From: GSA-30 sp036384435
Lineage (GTDB): Bacteria; Pseudomonadota; Gammaproteobacteria; Xanthomonadales; Rhodanobacteraceae
Direction: 5' to 3'
DNA length: 64,000 bases
Assembly (NCBI RefSeq): GCF_036384435.1
Contig: NZ_DASVMI010000166.1
Span: 1 to 64,000, forward strand
A program made the position numbers and the translations under genes. Position 1 is the first letter of the stretch, and every line of letters starts with the position of its first letter. Below, piece by piece: positions 35,214 to 42,767 of the stretch. The notes under the pieces were generated by a model. The model did not search any database and was not told where the DNA came from. It saw nothing but the letters and a program-made list of their open reading frames with translations.

Positions 35214-37811
35214 ATGACCCATCCTGGATTCATGACGCTATGCAAGCTTGCACGCAAGCCTTTGACGGCCACCTTGGCATGGGGCCTTGCCATGCAATGC
35301 CTGCCCGCTGCCGCGGCTACGCAAGTGGCCGATACCACGACCTGGACAGCAACCCGGACTCACGCATTCGCCAGTAGCGATGCCTCCTTCAACGGCTACG
35401 CCGCCGACCAGGAGCCCGTATCGATCACCATTGCATTGAAGCTACGCAACCAGGATGTGCTCGACAGCTTTACGCACGAGCTATTTCGTCCTGGCAGCCT
35501 GTCATATCACCAGTTCATGAATACCGAACAGAGCACGGCAGCCTTCGCGCCAACGCAACAGCAGGCCCAGGCTATCGCCGATTACCTGACCCAACAAGGC
35601 TTCACTCATGTGCAGATTGCCGCGAACCGATTGCTGGTGACCGGCGATGGCACGGTAGGCGCGTCGCGCCGAGCTTTTCGCACCGAGATCGGACATTTCA
35701 CGCGCAACGGGCATGACGGTATCGCCAACACCCTGGACGTGCAGATGCCTGCGGCCTTGAGCGGCTCGGTCGATCGTGTGCTTGGCTTACAGACGCTAGA
35801 CCGGGCGCAGACACTTTCATGGCACGGCAAGATGCAACCCGTGCCCGTGTCGCCTGCCACCCCTCATGCGAATTACCACATTGTCACCAGTCCGGACGGC
35901 AATCCCAATGCTCACGGCTACTATCCGCAGGAATTCGCCACGGTCTATCACGCTGGCAGCGCACCTGCGGCAACCAATACGACAGCCGCCATCATCGGCT
36001 TCGGCAGCATGACCAATGCGGTCAATGACCTGGTTCAGATGGAGAACGGCCAGGGACTTTCCATTACACCGACCCAGGTCGTGACGATCGGCGGCGCCAG
36101 CTCCGATGACGGTGGTCAAGGCGAATGGGGCATGGATGCGCAGGCCATGGTAGGCATCAGCGGTGGCCTCAAGCAGCTCACCTTCTATGCGGTCGGCGGC
36201 AATGAAAGCCAGAGCCTTGCCTTGCAGACCATCAATCGTGTCGTCAGCGACAATACCGCCAGGGTCATCAACATGTCCTGGTCGTGGCCCGCCTGTGAGG
36301 ATTCCACCGCGGGTTGGGCTGATTCGGCTTTTCAGCTCGGCGTGGCGCAGGGCCAGACTTTCTCGGCAGCCAGCGGCGACAACGGTGCGTTGCCCTGCAA
36401 CGTCTCCGGAGGCAATGGCAGTTATGGCTCCACGCGCGGCGTCGAGTATCCAGCCAGTTCACCCTATGTCGTGGCTGTCGGCGGCACGACCTTGAGTACC
36501 ACGACTGCCGATGCGTACCAGTCCGAGGCGTCGTGGCCGTATAGTGGCGGCGGCATCAGTGCACGCGAAGCGAAGCCCTCATGGCAAAGCGCCCTGACGG
36601 GATCCTTCCGCCAGTTGCCTGATGTGGCCTTCGATGCGGACTGGACCAACTCACCGATCGTGGTTTACTTCACCGCCAGTGCGTCCGGTGGCATCCCTGC
36701 ATCGGGGTATTACACCAATGGGGGTACCAGCCTGGCTTCACCGCTGTTCGTTGGCGCCTGGGCACGTCTGGAAACGGCCTATAACAACGCGCTCGGCTTC
36801 GCCGCACCGTCGCTGTATGGCTACGCCGGCACATTTCCCTTCCACGACGTCGTCAGCGGTAACAATGGTTATTACGCAGCAACCGCCGGACGCGACAACG
36901 CCACAGGCTGGGGTAGCTTCGACATCCAGGCCGCCAACAGTTTCATTGCCGCCAACCCCGGCTTCATCTCGGGAACGACCGGGCCTGGGGCCTCACATGC
37001 AGGCATGACCTGGACGAGCCGGGCAAGCGTCGTGCATGTTGGCATCGACAGCGCCAGCAATCCTTATACGGGCGATACCGCCGTGACTACGGCGCTTCCG
37101 GTGCTGTGCTTCAATCCGGCCAACCTACCTGCACCAGCTGGCATCAACTTCGATTTTTCCGATGGCTGGGCTGCTGGCACGGTGGGAGTGACTTCCCCCG
37201 TGGCCGGCACACAATTGACCAGTCGCGCTGTCGCCGATGGACTTTGCGCATCCGCGCACGGCAGTGGATGGCGGATGGCCGAGTTCCATGACGGCAATGG
37301 TGGGTGGACGATATGGGCAGCCGGATCGATCCCTGCCGGCAATGCCCGCTTCTGGACCGCGATCAACGACCAGCCGGCCAATCCTTGGGATACCACATCC
37401 GGAAAGGCTCTTACATGGACTCCAATCGCCCCTCCATCCGGATCGTTGGTCCACGTGGGCAACGACAGCATCACCAATGCCTACACTGGCGACACGCCCG
37501 CCACCTCGGTACTGCCAGTTCTGTGCATCCATATCACCAATGCCGCGGCTCCTTCCGGCATCACCTACGATTACTACGATGGATGGGCGCCCGGAAACGT
37601 CGCTTTTACCTCGCCGGTGGCAGGCACGACGCTGACCAGTCGTGCTGTCGCAGACAGTGTGTGCTCGACCGCCTACGGCAGCGGCTGGCGAATGGCTGAG
37701 TTCCACGACGGCAATGGCGGTTGGTCGTTCTGGTCAGCTGGACTCACCACGGCCGTTAATACGCGCTTCTGGGTGGCGATCAACGACCAGCCGGCCAATC
37801 CCTGGAACTGA
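35214..37811 (+). CDS. Secreted S53-family serine-carboxyl peptidase (sedolisin/kumamolisin) with duplicated C-terminal domain
   Basis: An 865-residue exported acid protease precursor. Order: signal peptide (~1-34, ending LPAAAA), prodomain (~45-200; the pro-kumamolisin pattern with SYHQFMNTEQ), and catalytic domain (~225-580). Catalytic residues are visible at family spacing: Glu and Asp in GEWGMDAQAM, the oxyanion Asp in SAASGDNGAL, and the nucleophile Ser in YTNGGTSLASPLF. The Ca-binding end is RDNATGWGSFD. Two ~120-residue repeats follow, each running from VHVG.DS to INDQPANPW and containing GSGWRMAEFHDGNGGW and a Cys pair. Start chosen after GAGGGAG; an upstream ATG at 35172 is possible. 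Confidence 0.9.
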   Translation: MTHPGFMTLCKLARKPLTATLAWGLAMQCLPAAAATQVADTTTWTATRTHAFASSDASFNGYAADQEPVSITIALKLRNQDVLDSFTHELFRPGSLSYHQFMNTEQSTAAFAPTQQQAQAIADYLTQQGFTHVQIAANRLLVTGDGTVGASRRAFRTEIGHFTRNGHDGIANTLDVQMPAALSGSVDRVLGLQTLDRAQTLSWHGKMQPVPVSPATPHANYHIVTSPDGNPNAHGYYPQEFATVYHAGSAPAATNTTAAIIGFGSMTNAVNDLVQMENGQGLSITPTQVVTIGGASSDDGGQGEWGMDAQAMVGISGGLKQLTFYAVGGNESQSLALQTINRVVSDNTARVINMSWSWPACEDSTAGWADSAFQLGVAQGQTFSAASGDNGALPCNVSGGNGSYGSTRGVEYPASSPYVVAVGGTTLSTTTADAYQSEASWPYSGGGISAREAKPSWQSALTGSFRQLPDVAFDADWTNSPIVVYFTASASGGIPASGYYTNGGTSLASPLFVGAWARLETAYNNALGFAAPSLYGYAGTFPFHDVVSGNNGYYAATAGRDNATGWGSFDIQAANSFIAANPGFISGTTGPGASHAGMTWTSRASVVHVGIDSASNPYTGDTAVTTALPVLCFNPANLPAPAGINFDFSDGWAAGTVGVTSPVAGTQLTSRAVADGLCASAHGSGWRMAEFHDGNGGWTIWAAGSIPAGNARFWTAINDQPANPWDTTSGKALTWTPIAPPSGSLVHVGNDSITNAYTGDTPATSVLPVLCIHITNAAAPSGITYDYYDGWAPGNVAFTSPVAGTTLTSRAVADSVCSTAYGSGWRMAEFHDGNGGWSFWSAGLTTAVNTRFWVAINDQPANPWN
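37032..37808 (+). repeat. Tandem repeat inside the S53 protease gene (2 x ~360 bp)
   Basis: Copies at about 37032-37390 and 37449-37808 encode the two C-terminal repeats of the protease. Both contain PVLC, TSPVAGT.LTSRAVAD and GSGWRMAEFHDGNGGW, and end in INDQPANPW. The conserved stretches suggest a duplication; the linker between them is ~58 bases. Confidence 0.85.
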
Positions 37812-37857
37812 GCGATCCATCTCGACCACCCTGGCAGCCATCGCTGATCGCTGACCT

Positions 37858-37883
37858 GCGGCGCCGTAGCGATACGGCGCCGC
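37858..37883 (+). terminator. Terminator after the S53 protease
   Basis: GCGGCGCCGTA (37858-37868) and TACGGCGCCGC (37873-37883) form a perfect 11-bp stem with a GCGA tetraloop, followed by TTT. Confidence 0.8.
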
Positions 37884-38389
37884 TTTCCGTTCGCGGCGCA
37901 AACCAACAGAAAGGGCATCAAGGCGCCTTTTCATGTGCTCATTTTTATTTAAATGCGATTTTGTGACGCCACTCGCATTAGCTCAAAGATATTGCCATGC
38001 AACGCACAAATTAATCAGTAAAAACCTGAAAAATTTCATGTCCAACCCAATCGCCGCCCCATAGAAAGGAAAACAAATCACATAAAAACAAATATTTATC
38101 ACAAATGACAACGATTACCAATTGCAACGAGAAAATATCGAATTTTTAATTTCACACCCTTTTGACATGAGCGATATTTAACTCCGACCCAGCGCGAAAA
38201 TATCGCGTATTTGGAACGGGGAAAACGTGCAGCCGCATACATGGCCTCACCTCTCGGTGGTGGTCACGGATAGCTATACCCGATAGCGAATCGATGCACA
38301 CACTTCGCTCCTGCAAGTGGTGTCGCCTCTTCTTCATGACGAGGTGGGCCACGGTTTTGCCACATCATTCCCTGACAAGGACGATTGCG
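37884..38389. other. AT-rich intergenic region before the dehydrogenase operon, with AAATATCG repeats
   Basis: About 500 bases, strikingly AT-rich from ~37930 to 38170 against a GC-rich background. No gene is supported. AAATATCG occurs at 38133-38140 and 38198-38205 and as its complement CGATATTT at 38172-38179; the last two form a 9-base inverted repeat (GCGATATTT ... AAATATCGC). It is a possible regulator-binding region for the downstream operon, or a transferred segment. Confidence 0.5.
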
Positions 38390-39745
38390 ATGAAACTCCC
38401 AACTCTTTTCTCCCCGAACCGGCAAAAACTTGGCCTCTTTCTCATCATCGGCTGCACATCGCTTTTTTCCCTGGCCCAAGCGCTGGATGCCGGCAAGACA
38501 AACGTAACTTCAACGGCACCGCTGCCAACGCTGACGCCCCAGATTCCGCTGGAAATCAAAGTGACCGGCTCGAAACCGACGCTGGCCTCCCTGCAACATG
38601 ACTTCGACGTCTTTTCCTGGCAGTCGTTCATCGCGCTTAACTGGCCAGCCAATGCCGATGGAACGCCCAATACCACGATCACGATCGGGCAAGCCATAAA
38701 TAGCCCAGTGGTCTGGGAAAGTTATCGGGAAAGCCGCACTATTTTCCTGCCGGGCGGCGCCGCGCCCGCACCCTGGGGGCAGGACAGCCCACTTCCAGCC
38801 GTATGCAAGAACATCGACCCCAAGCGTCTTCCCCCCGGCACCATGCACCTGACTCAGGTCGGCAAAACCGCCACCGTGCTCGATGAAAGTAGCGAGCCTT
38901 TCAAGACTGGCCCTCTTATCGACCAGAACGGCCAATACGCGCGCTTTGCCATCCTGACCAACGAAACGATGTTCAACTACATCGATAGCAACAAGCTCTA
39001 CTCCAGGAGCGGGCAAAAAACATTCAACGCCGATGCCGACTTCCCCTCCAGCAATACGACCTCCCAGCAAGTGGGCTCCATCATGATCAAGACGGCATGG
39101 GTCAAGATGGGCGGGAAGTACGATCCATCGAAGTTCTATACCACCTACGCCCTGGTCTATGACAATCCTGCAGAAGAACCTGGGGTCAAACCTTCATGCG
39201 TGCTCACGCAAGTGGGACTTGTCGGTTTCCACATCGGCCACAAGACAGCCGATGAACCCCAGTGGGTGTGGTCCACCTTCGAACATGTAGACAACGTTCC
39301 CACCGCAGGCCAGAAGCCCACGCAAGCGGCGTACAACTTCTTCGATGCAAGCTGCAAGACATGCAAGGTCAACGAGCCTCCTGCGCGGCCGTGGAATCCC
39401 GGAACACCTTATACAAAGCCCAGTCAGGTCGAGCGCGTCATTGCCATCACTCCCGATGCACAGCAGCTCAATAACTCGTACCACCAGGCGTTGGCGGCCG
39501 CAGTGCCCGGCTCGGTGTGGCTGAACTACGAACTGGTCAGCACGCAGTGGCCAACCAATGCAAAAAGTCCGACAGATCCCACGGGTGTCCCCGCGCCGTC
39601 GTTCCTGGCCAACACTACCTTGGAAACTTACATCCAGGGACACGTCAAGCAGACATCAAGCAGTTGCATGGCTTGCCACAACAACGCTACCACCACCAAC
39701 GGCAACGCCGCGGACTTCACTTATCTGCTTCAACGCGCTCAGTAG
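38390..39745 (+). CDS. Periplasmic c-type cytochrome-like protein of a GMC dehydrogenase operon
   Basis: A 451-residue exported protein: signal peptide ~1-31 (KLGLFLIIGCTSLFSLAQA) and one haem c motif, Cys426-Met-Ala-Cys429-His430, close to the C terminus. An extra CKTC pair lies near residue 325. The large N-terminal part has no motif I recognise. The ATG at 38390 follows AAGGA; the frame is open ~100 bases further up without a ribosome site. It is the first of three closely spaced genes with a small subunit and a GMC flavoprotein, so it probably passes electrons from the flavoenzyme to the respiratory chain. Confidence 0.75.
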   Translation: MKLPTLFSPNRQKLGLFLIIGCTSLFSLAQALDAGKTNVTSTAPLPTLTPQIPLEIKVTGSKPTLASLQHDFDVFSWQSFIALNWPANADGTPNTTITIGQAINSPVVWESYRESRTIFLPGGAAPAPWGQDSPLPAVCKNIDPKRLPPGTMHLTQVGKTATVLDESSEPFKTGPLIDQNGQYARFAILTNETMFNYIDSNKLYSRSGQKTFNADADFPSSNTTSQQVGSIMIKTAWVKMGGKYDPSKFYTTYALVYDNPAEEPGVKPSCVLTQVGLVGFHIGHKTADEPQWVWSTFEHVDNVPTAGQKPTQAAYNFFDASCKTCKVNEPPARPWNPGTPYTKPSQVERVIAITPDAQQLNNSYHQALAAAVPGSVWLNYELVSTQWPTNAKSPTDPTGVPAPSFLANTTLETYIQGHVKQTSSSCMACHNNATTTNGNAADFTYLLQRAQ

Positions 39746-39763
39746 ACCTCAAGGAAACCCGCC

Positions 39764-40258
39764 ATGAGCAACGATATGGATAACTTCATCGGCCTTAGCG
39801 CCGTGCTGACAGGCTTCAACCAGAGCGTGCTTGCACCCGACCTGGATCCTGTGGACATCAAATCGGAATACCTGCCCTTCTTCACCCAGAAGATCGCACA
39901 GGAAAGCGGCGACCCGGCACTCGTGGGCCAGATCTTCGACAAATACGCCGCCCTCCAGGCGCAGAACCTGACGCCACAACAAATCGGCCAGGCCATGCTG
40001 GACCCGAGTAACGGCCCTGCGTTCGTGCTTGCCTGCCGCAAGCTGATCTTCATGTGGTACGCCGGCGCGTGGCCAACCATCATTCCCGCCACGGCCAGTA
40101 CGCAGGCCACCACGGTGAGCGATCTGATTTCGGAAAACGCCTATACATCAAGCCTGGTCTGGCAGGTCATGCAATCCCATCCCATGGGTGACTCCAACTA
40201 CCGCTACGGTTACTGGACCAAGCCCCCGGCTGCGCTTAGCGACTACACCGGTAATTGA
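39764..40258 (+). CDS. Small subunit of a membrane-bound sugar/alcohol dehydrogenase (sorbitol/fructose dehydrogenase-like)
   Basis: A 164-residue protein resembling the small subunits of FAD-linked sorbitol, fructose and glucose dehydrogenases. The pattern is FIGLSAVLTGF near the start, LACRKLIFMWYAGAW in the middle and an HPMGDSNYRYGYW-like end before a GMC gene. Such subunits usually carry a Tat signal and carry the large subunit to the periplasm. Here the N terminus (MSNDMDNFIG) has no twin arginine or hydrophobic leader. Ribosome site AAGGA; 18 bases after the cytochrome gene and 12 before the GMC gene. Confidence 0.75.
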   Translation: MSNDMDNFIGLSAVLTGFNQSVLAPDLDPVDIKSEYLPFFTQKIAQESGDPALVGQIFDKYAALQAQNLTPQQIGQAMLDPSNGPAFVLACRKLIFMWYAGAWPTIIPATASTQATTVSDLISENAYTSSLVWQVMQSHPMGDSNYRYGYWTKPPAALSDYTGN

Positions 40259-40270
40259 GGAAATCACATC

Positions 40271-42259
40271 ATGACCACACAAACCTATGACCTGGTGATT
40301 GTCGGCTCGGGTATTTCCGGCTCCATCGTCGCCTACCAGCTGGGCAAGCAGGGCAAGAAGGTGTTGATCCTGGAAGCCGGCCAGGAAGTACCAGTCGATC
40401 GCAGCGGCTACATGAGCACTTTCTTCAAGGCCAACGCAAAGACTCCGGAATCACCGTATCCGCCGACCACCCAAGACCCGAAGGCATCCACGCCGGACAA
40501 TCCCCTGGGTCTGCCCAATCCGGCCCTGGAGAATGTGCCTCGCTACACAGTGTTGCAGGTCAATGCGTGGCGCAAGACGGATCAATGCTACTTCACCTAT
40601 CCACCGCAGGCGCCGGGCCTCACCGGAGACGATCCGGAAACCGTATTCGCCTTTGCCAGCTCCTATGAACGCATCGGCGGCGGCACGACCTGGCACTGGC
40701 TTGGAACCAGCCTGCGCCTATTCCCGCATGACTTCGAGCTCAAGACGATGTACGGCCAGGGAGTGGATTGGCCGGGCGGCGCGACGTTCTATCAGGCACT
40801 TGTCCCGTACTACGAAAAGGCCACCAATGAAATCGGCGTGGCGGGTGACAAGACAGCCCTGGATAAAATCTACACTCAGTTCGACGTGGAGCCGTCGGGC
40901 ACCTATGGCCCCAACTACAACTACCCCATGCCACCCATCGTGACGTCGATGGTGGATGGCGTGTTCGGCCAAGTCACTAATATCACCGTGGATGGCAACC
41001 CGCTCTACATCACTCCCACGCCGCAGGGACGCAACTCGCTGCCCGGTGATCGGCGCCAGTGCGCGGGCAACACCAATTGCATTCCCATCTGCCCGATCCA
41101 GGCCAAATACGACGCGACCGTCACACTGAACAACGCGCTACAAACAGGCAATGTCGATATTCGCTATCGCACCGTGGCCAACAACATTCGCGTCGATGAT
41201 ACGACCGGTGAAATCATCGGCATCGACTACATCACCTACGACGATCACTTGGGTCCGCAGACCGGGACCGGCACGGCGGTCGGCACCAAGTATCTGCTCG
41301 CCGCCCATGCCATCGAGACACCCCGGCTCTTGTTGATGTCGAACAAGAACACGAATTTCCCCAATGGCGTGGCCAACTCCAGTGGGCAGGTCGGGCGCAA
41401 TCTGATGGACCACGTCATGTACCTGGCCTGGGGACTGGCCAAGGATCCCGTTTATGCCTACCGTGGTCCGCTATCGACTTCGGGCTTCGAATCGTTGCGT
41501 GACGGAGCATTTCGGAGTGAGCGCTCAGCTTATCGCATCGAGATAGGCAACGAGGGCTGGCAGTGGGCTGCCAACGATCCGTACACCACCTTGGCCGACT
41601 TCGTATTCGGCCAGAACAGCAGCCAGCTCAATGGCAATTCGGTCAACCAGCAGGGACAGCCGCTGCGCTTTGATCCCTCTTTGCCCGCCAACAGTCAGCT
41701 CTTCGGTGAGCAACTGGTCGATACGCTCAACGCCATCTACATCCGGCAGATTCGGCTGGGATATCTTATCGAGCAGCTCCCCGATCCAGACAACCGGGTG
41801 CAGATCTCCACCACGGAGACGGACCACCTGGGCCTGCCCCGTCCCTTGGTGACCTATCGCATCCGTAGCGACTACGAGCGCAATGCCTTTGTTTCCGCCA
41901 AGGCCGTCTCGACAGAAATCTTCAATGCCATGGGTGCGACGGAATACACCATCGCCCCGCCCGATCCGGTGCTTTATGGAACCCCGGACCAGGTAACCGC
42001 GACCAACTTCCAGTATCAGGGAAACAACTTCACCTTTTACGGTGCGGGCCATATCGTAGGCACGTATCGCATGGGCGACAACAAAGCCGACTCGGTGCTC
42101 AATTCACGACAGCAATCGTGGGATCACAGTAACCTGTACATGGTCGGCAGCGGTGTCTTCCCGACGGTCGCCACCGGCAATCCCACCCTGACCATTGCAG
42201 CACTCGCTTTCCAGGCAGCGGACAATATCCTGGAAGATCTGGGTCGGTCCGCCGCGTAG
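40271..42259 (+). CDS. GMC-family FAD dehydrogenase, large subunit with Fe-S-type Cys cluster
   Basis: A 662-residue flavoprotein. FAD-binding motif VIVGSGISGS (residues ~9-18) and ILEAGQE (~34). Cys264, Cys270 and Cys274 in CAGNTNCIPICPI match the [3Fe-4S] motif of bacterial FAD-glucose dehydrogenase and related enzymes, where it passes electrons to the cytochrome subunit. The GMC C-terminal domain has the catalytic His region GAGHIVGTYRMG and the closing NPTLTIAALAFQAADNIL. Substrate unknown (sugar, polyol or alcohol). Third gene of the operon; a terminator hairpin follows. Confidence 0.9.
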   Translation: MTTQTYDLVIVGSGISGSIVAYQLGKQGKKVLILEAGQEVPVDRSGYMSTFFKANAKTPESPYPPTTQDPKASTPDNPLGLPNPALENVPRYTVLQVNAWRKTDQCYFTYPPQAPGLTGDDPETVFAFASSYERIGGGTTWHWLGTSLRLFPHDFELKTMYGQGVDWPGGATFYQALVPYYEKATNEIGVAGDKTALDKIYTQFDVEPSGTYGPNYNYPMPPIVTSMVDGVFGQVTNITVDGNPLYITPTPQGRNSLPGDRRQCAGNTNCIPICPIQAKYDATVTLNNALQTGNVDIRYRTVANNIRVDDTTGEIIGIDYITYDDHLGPQTGTGTAVGTKYLLAAHAIETPRLLLMSNKNTNFPNGVANSSGQVGRNLMDHVMYLAWGLAKDPVYAYRGPLSTSGFESLRDGAFRSERSAYRIEIGNEGWQWAANDPYTTLADFVFGQNSSQLNGNSVNQQGQPLRFDPSLPANSQLFGEQLVDTLNAIYIRQIRLGYLIEQLPDPDNRVQISTTETDHLGLPRPLVTYRIRSDYERNAFVSAKAVSTEIFNAMGATEYTIAPPDPVLYGTPDQVTATNFQYQGNNFTFYGAGHIVGTYRMGDNKADSVLNSRQQSWDHSNLYMVGSGVFPTVATGNPTLTIAALAFQAADNILEDLGRSAA

Positions 42260-42320
42260 TTGAGACAAGTGCACGGCCGCTGTGTTCTGAGTGGAACGTC
42301 GCCGTGAAACCTCGCCTGTT

Positions 42321-42363
42321 CTGTTCGCTGGCATGCCGACAGGCATCGGATGCCAGCGAACAG
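42321..42363. terminator. Terminator hairpin between convergent genes
   Basis: CTGTTCGCTGGCAT (42321-42334) pairs perfectly with ATGCCAGCGAACAG (42350-42363). It lies between the GMC gene and the convergent small lipoprotein gene and can act on both strands. Confidence 0.65.
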
Positions 42364-42418
42364 ACTGCAAACTCAGGTTCGGACGAACCATCTCCACGCG
42401 CTGGCGAGCGCTGCGACG

Positions 42419-42568
42419 TCAATCGGCAAAGCAACGATGACCATGAGGACCAGGATGGCTACCGGGCGGGCAAACCAGCCCTGTTCGGGCGTCTTCAACG
42501 CAGCCGCTCAACGCTGCAATCGCCAGGCCACAAAGAACGAGCAAAAGACCGTGCTTGACGTATTTCAT
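42419..42568 (-). CDS. Small lipoprotein
   Basis: A 49-residue protein: lipoprotein signal (GLLLVLCGLAIAALSGC, lipobox LSGC at about residue 22) and a short mature tail rich in Gly, Pro and His with two Cys (LVCPPGSHPGPHGHRCF). The ATG follows GAGGGAC. The frame is open further upstream, but the ribosome site and signal fix this start. Function unknown; the His/Cys-rich tail could bind metal, which is speculation. Confidence 0.65.
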   Translation of the reverse strand: MKYVKHGLLLVLCGLAIAALSGCVEDARTGLVCPPGSHPGPHGHRCFAD

Positions 42569-42767
42569 GGATGAGTGTCCCTCGGCATGGAGTGGCTTGA
42601 GGACTTGCCCGAACACCAGCATTCGGCCAGGCCTCGTATGGATGTCGCTTTCATGCCGCCATATCGACGACATGTCTCCAAGAACGCCGAGCGCGTTTTA
42701 GCGCTGACCTGGTCAGGCATGCCGGGTAGGATGCTGTTCAGCAAAAACCTGCGGCATGTTCTTGAGT

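Noticed and set aside
37032..37808. Possible CRISPR-like or mobile repeat
   Set aside because: The repeats are in-frame protein domain duplications of the S53 protease, not spaced direct repeats.
42304..42558. Plus-strand frame opposite the small lipoprotein
   Set aside because: No ribosome site or motif; the minus-strand lipoprotein with lipobox explains the region, and a terminator hairpin lies in its start.
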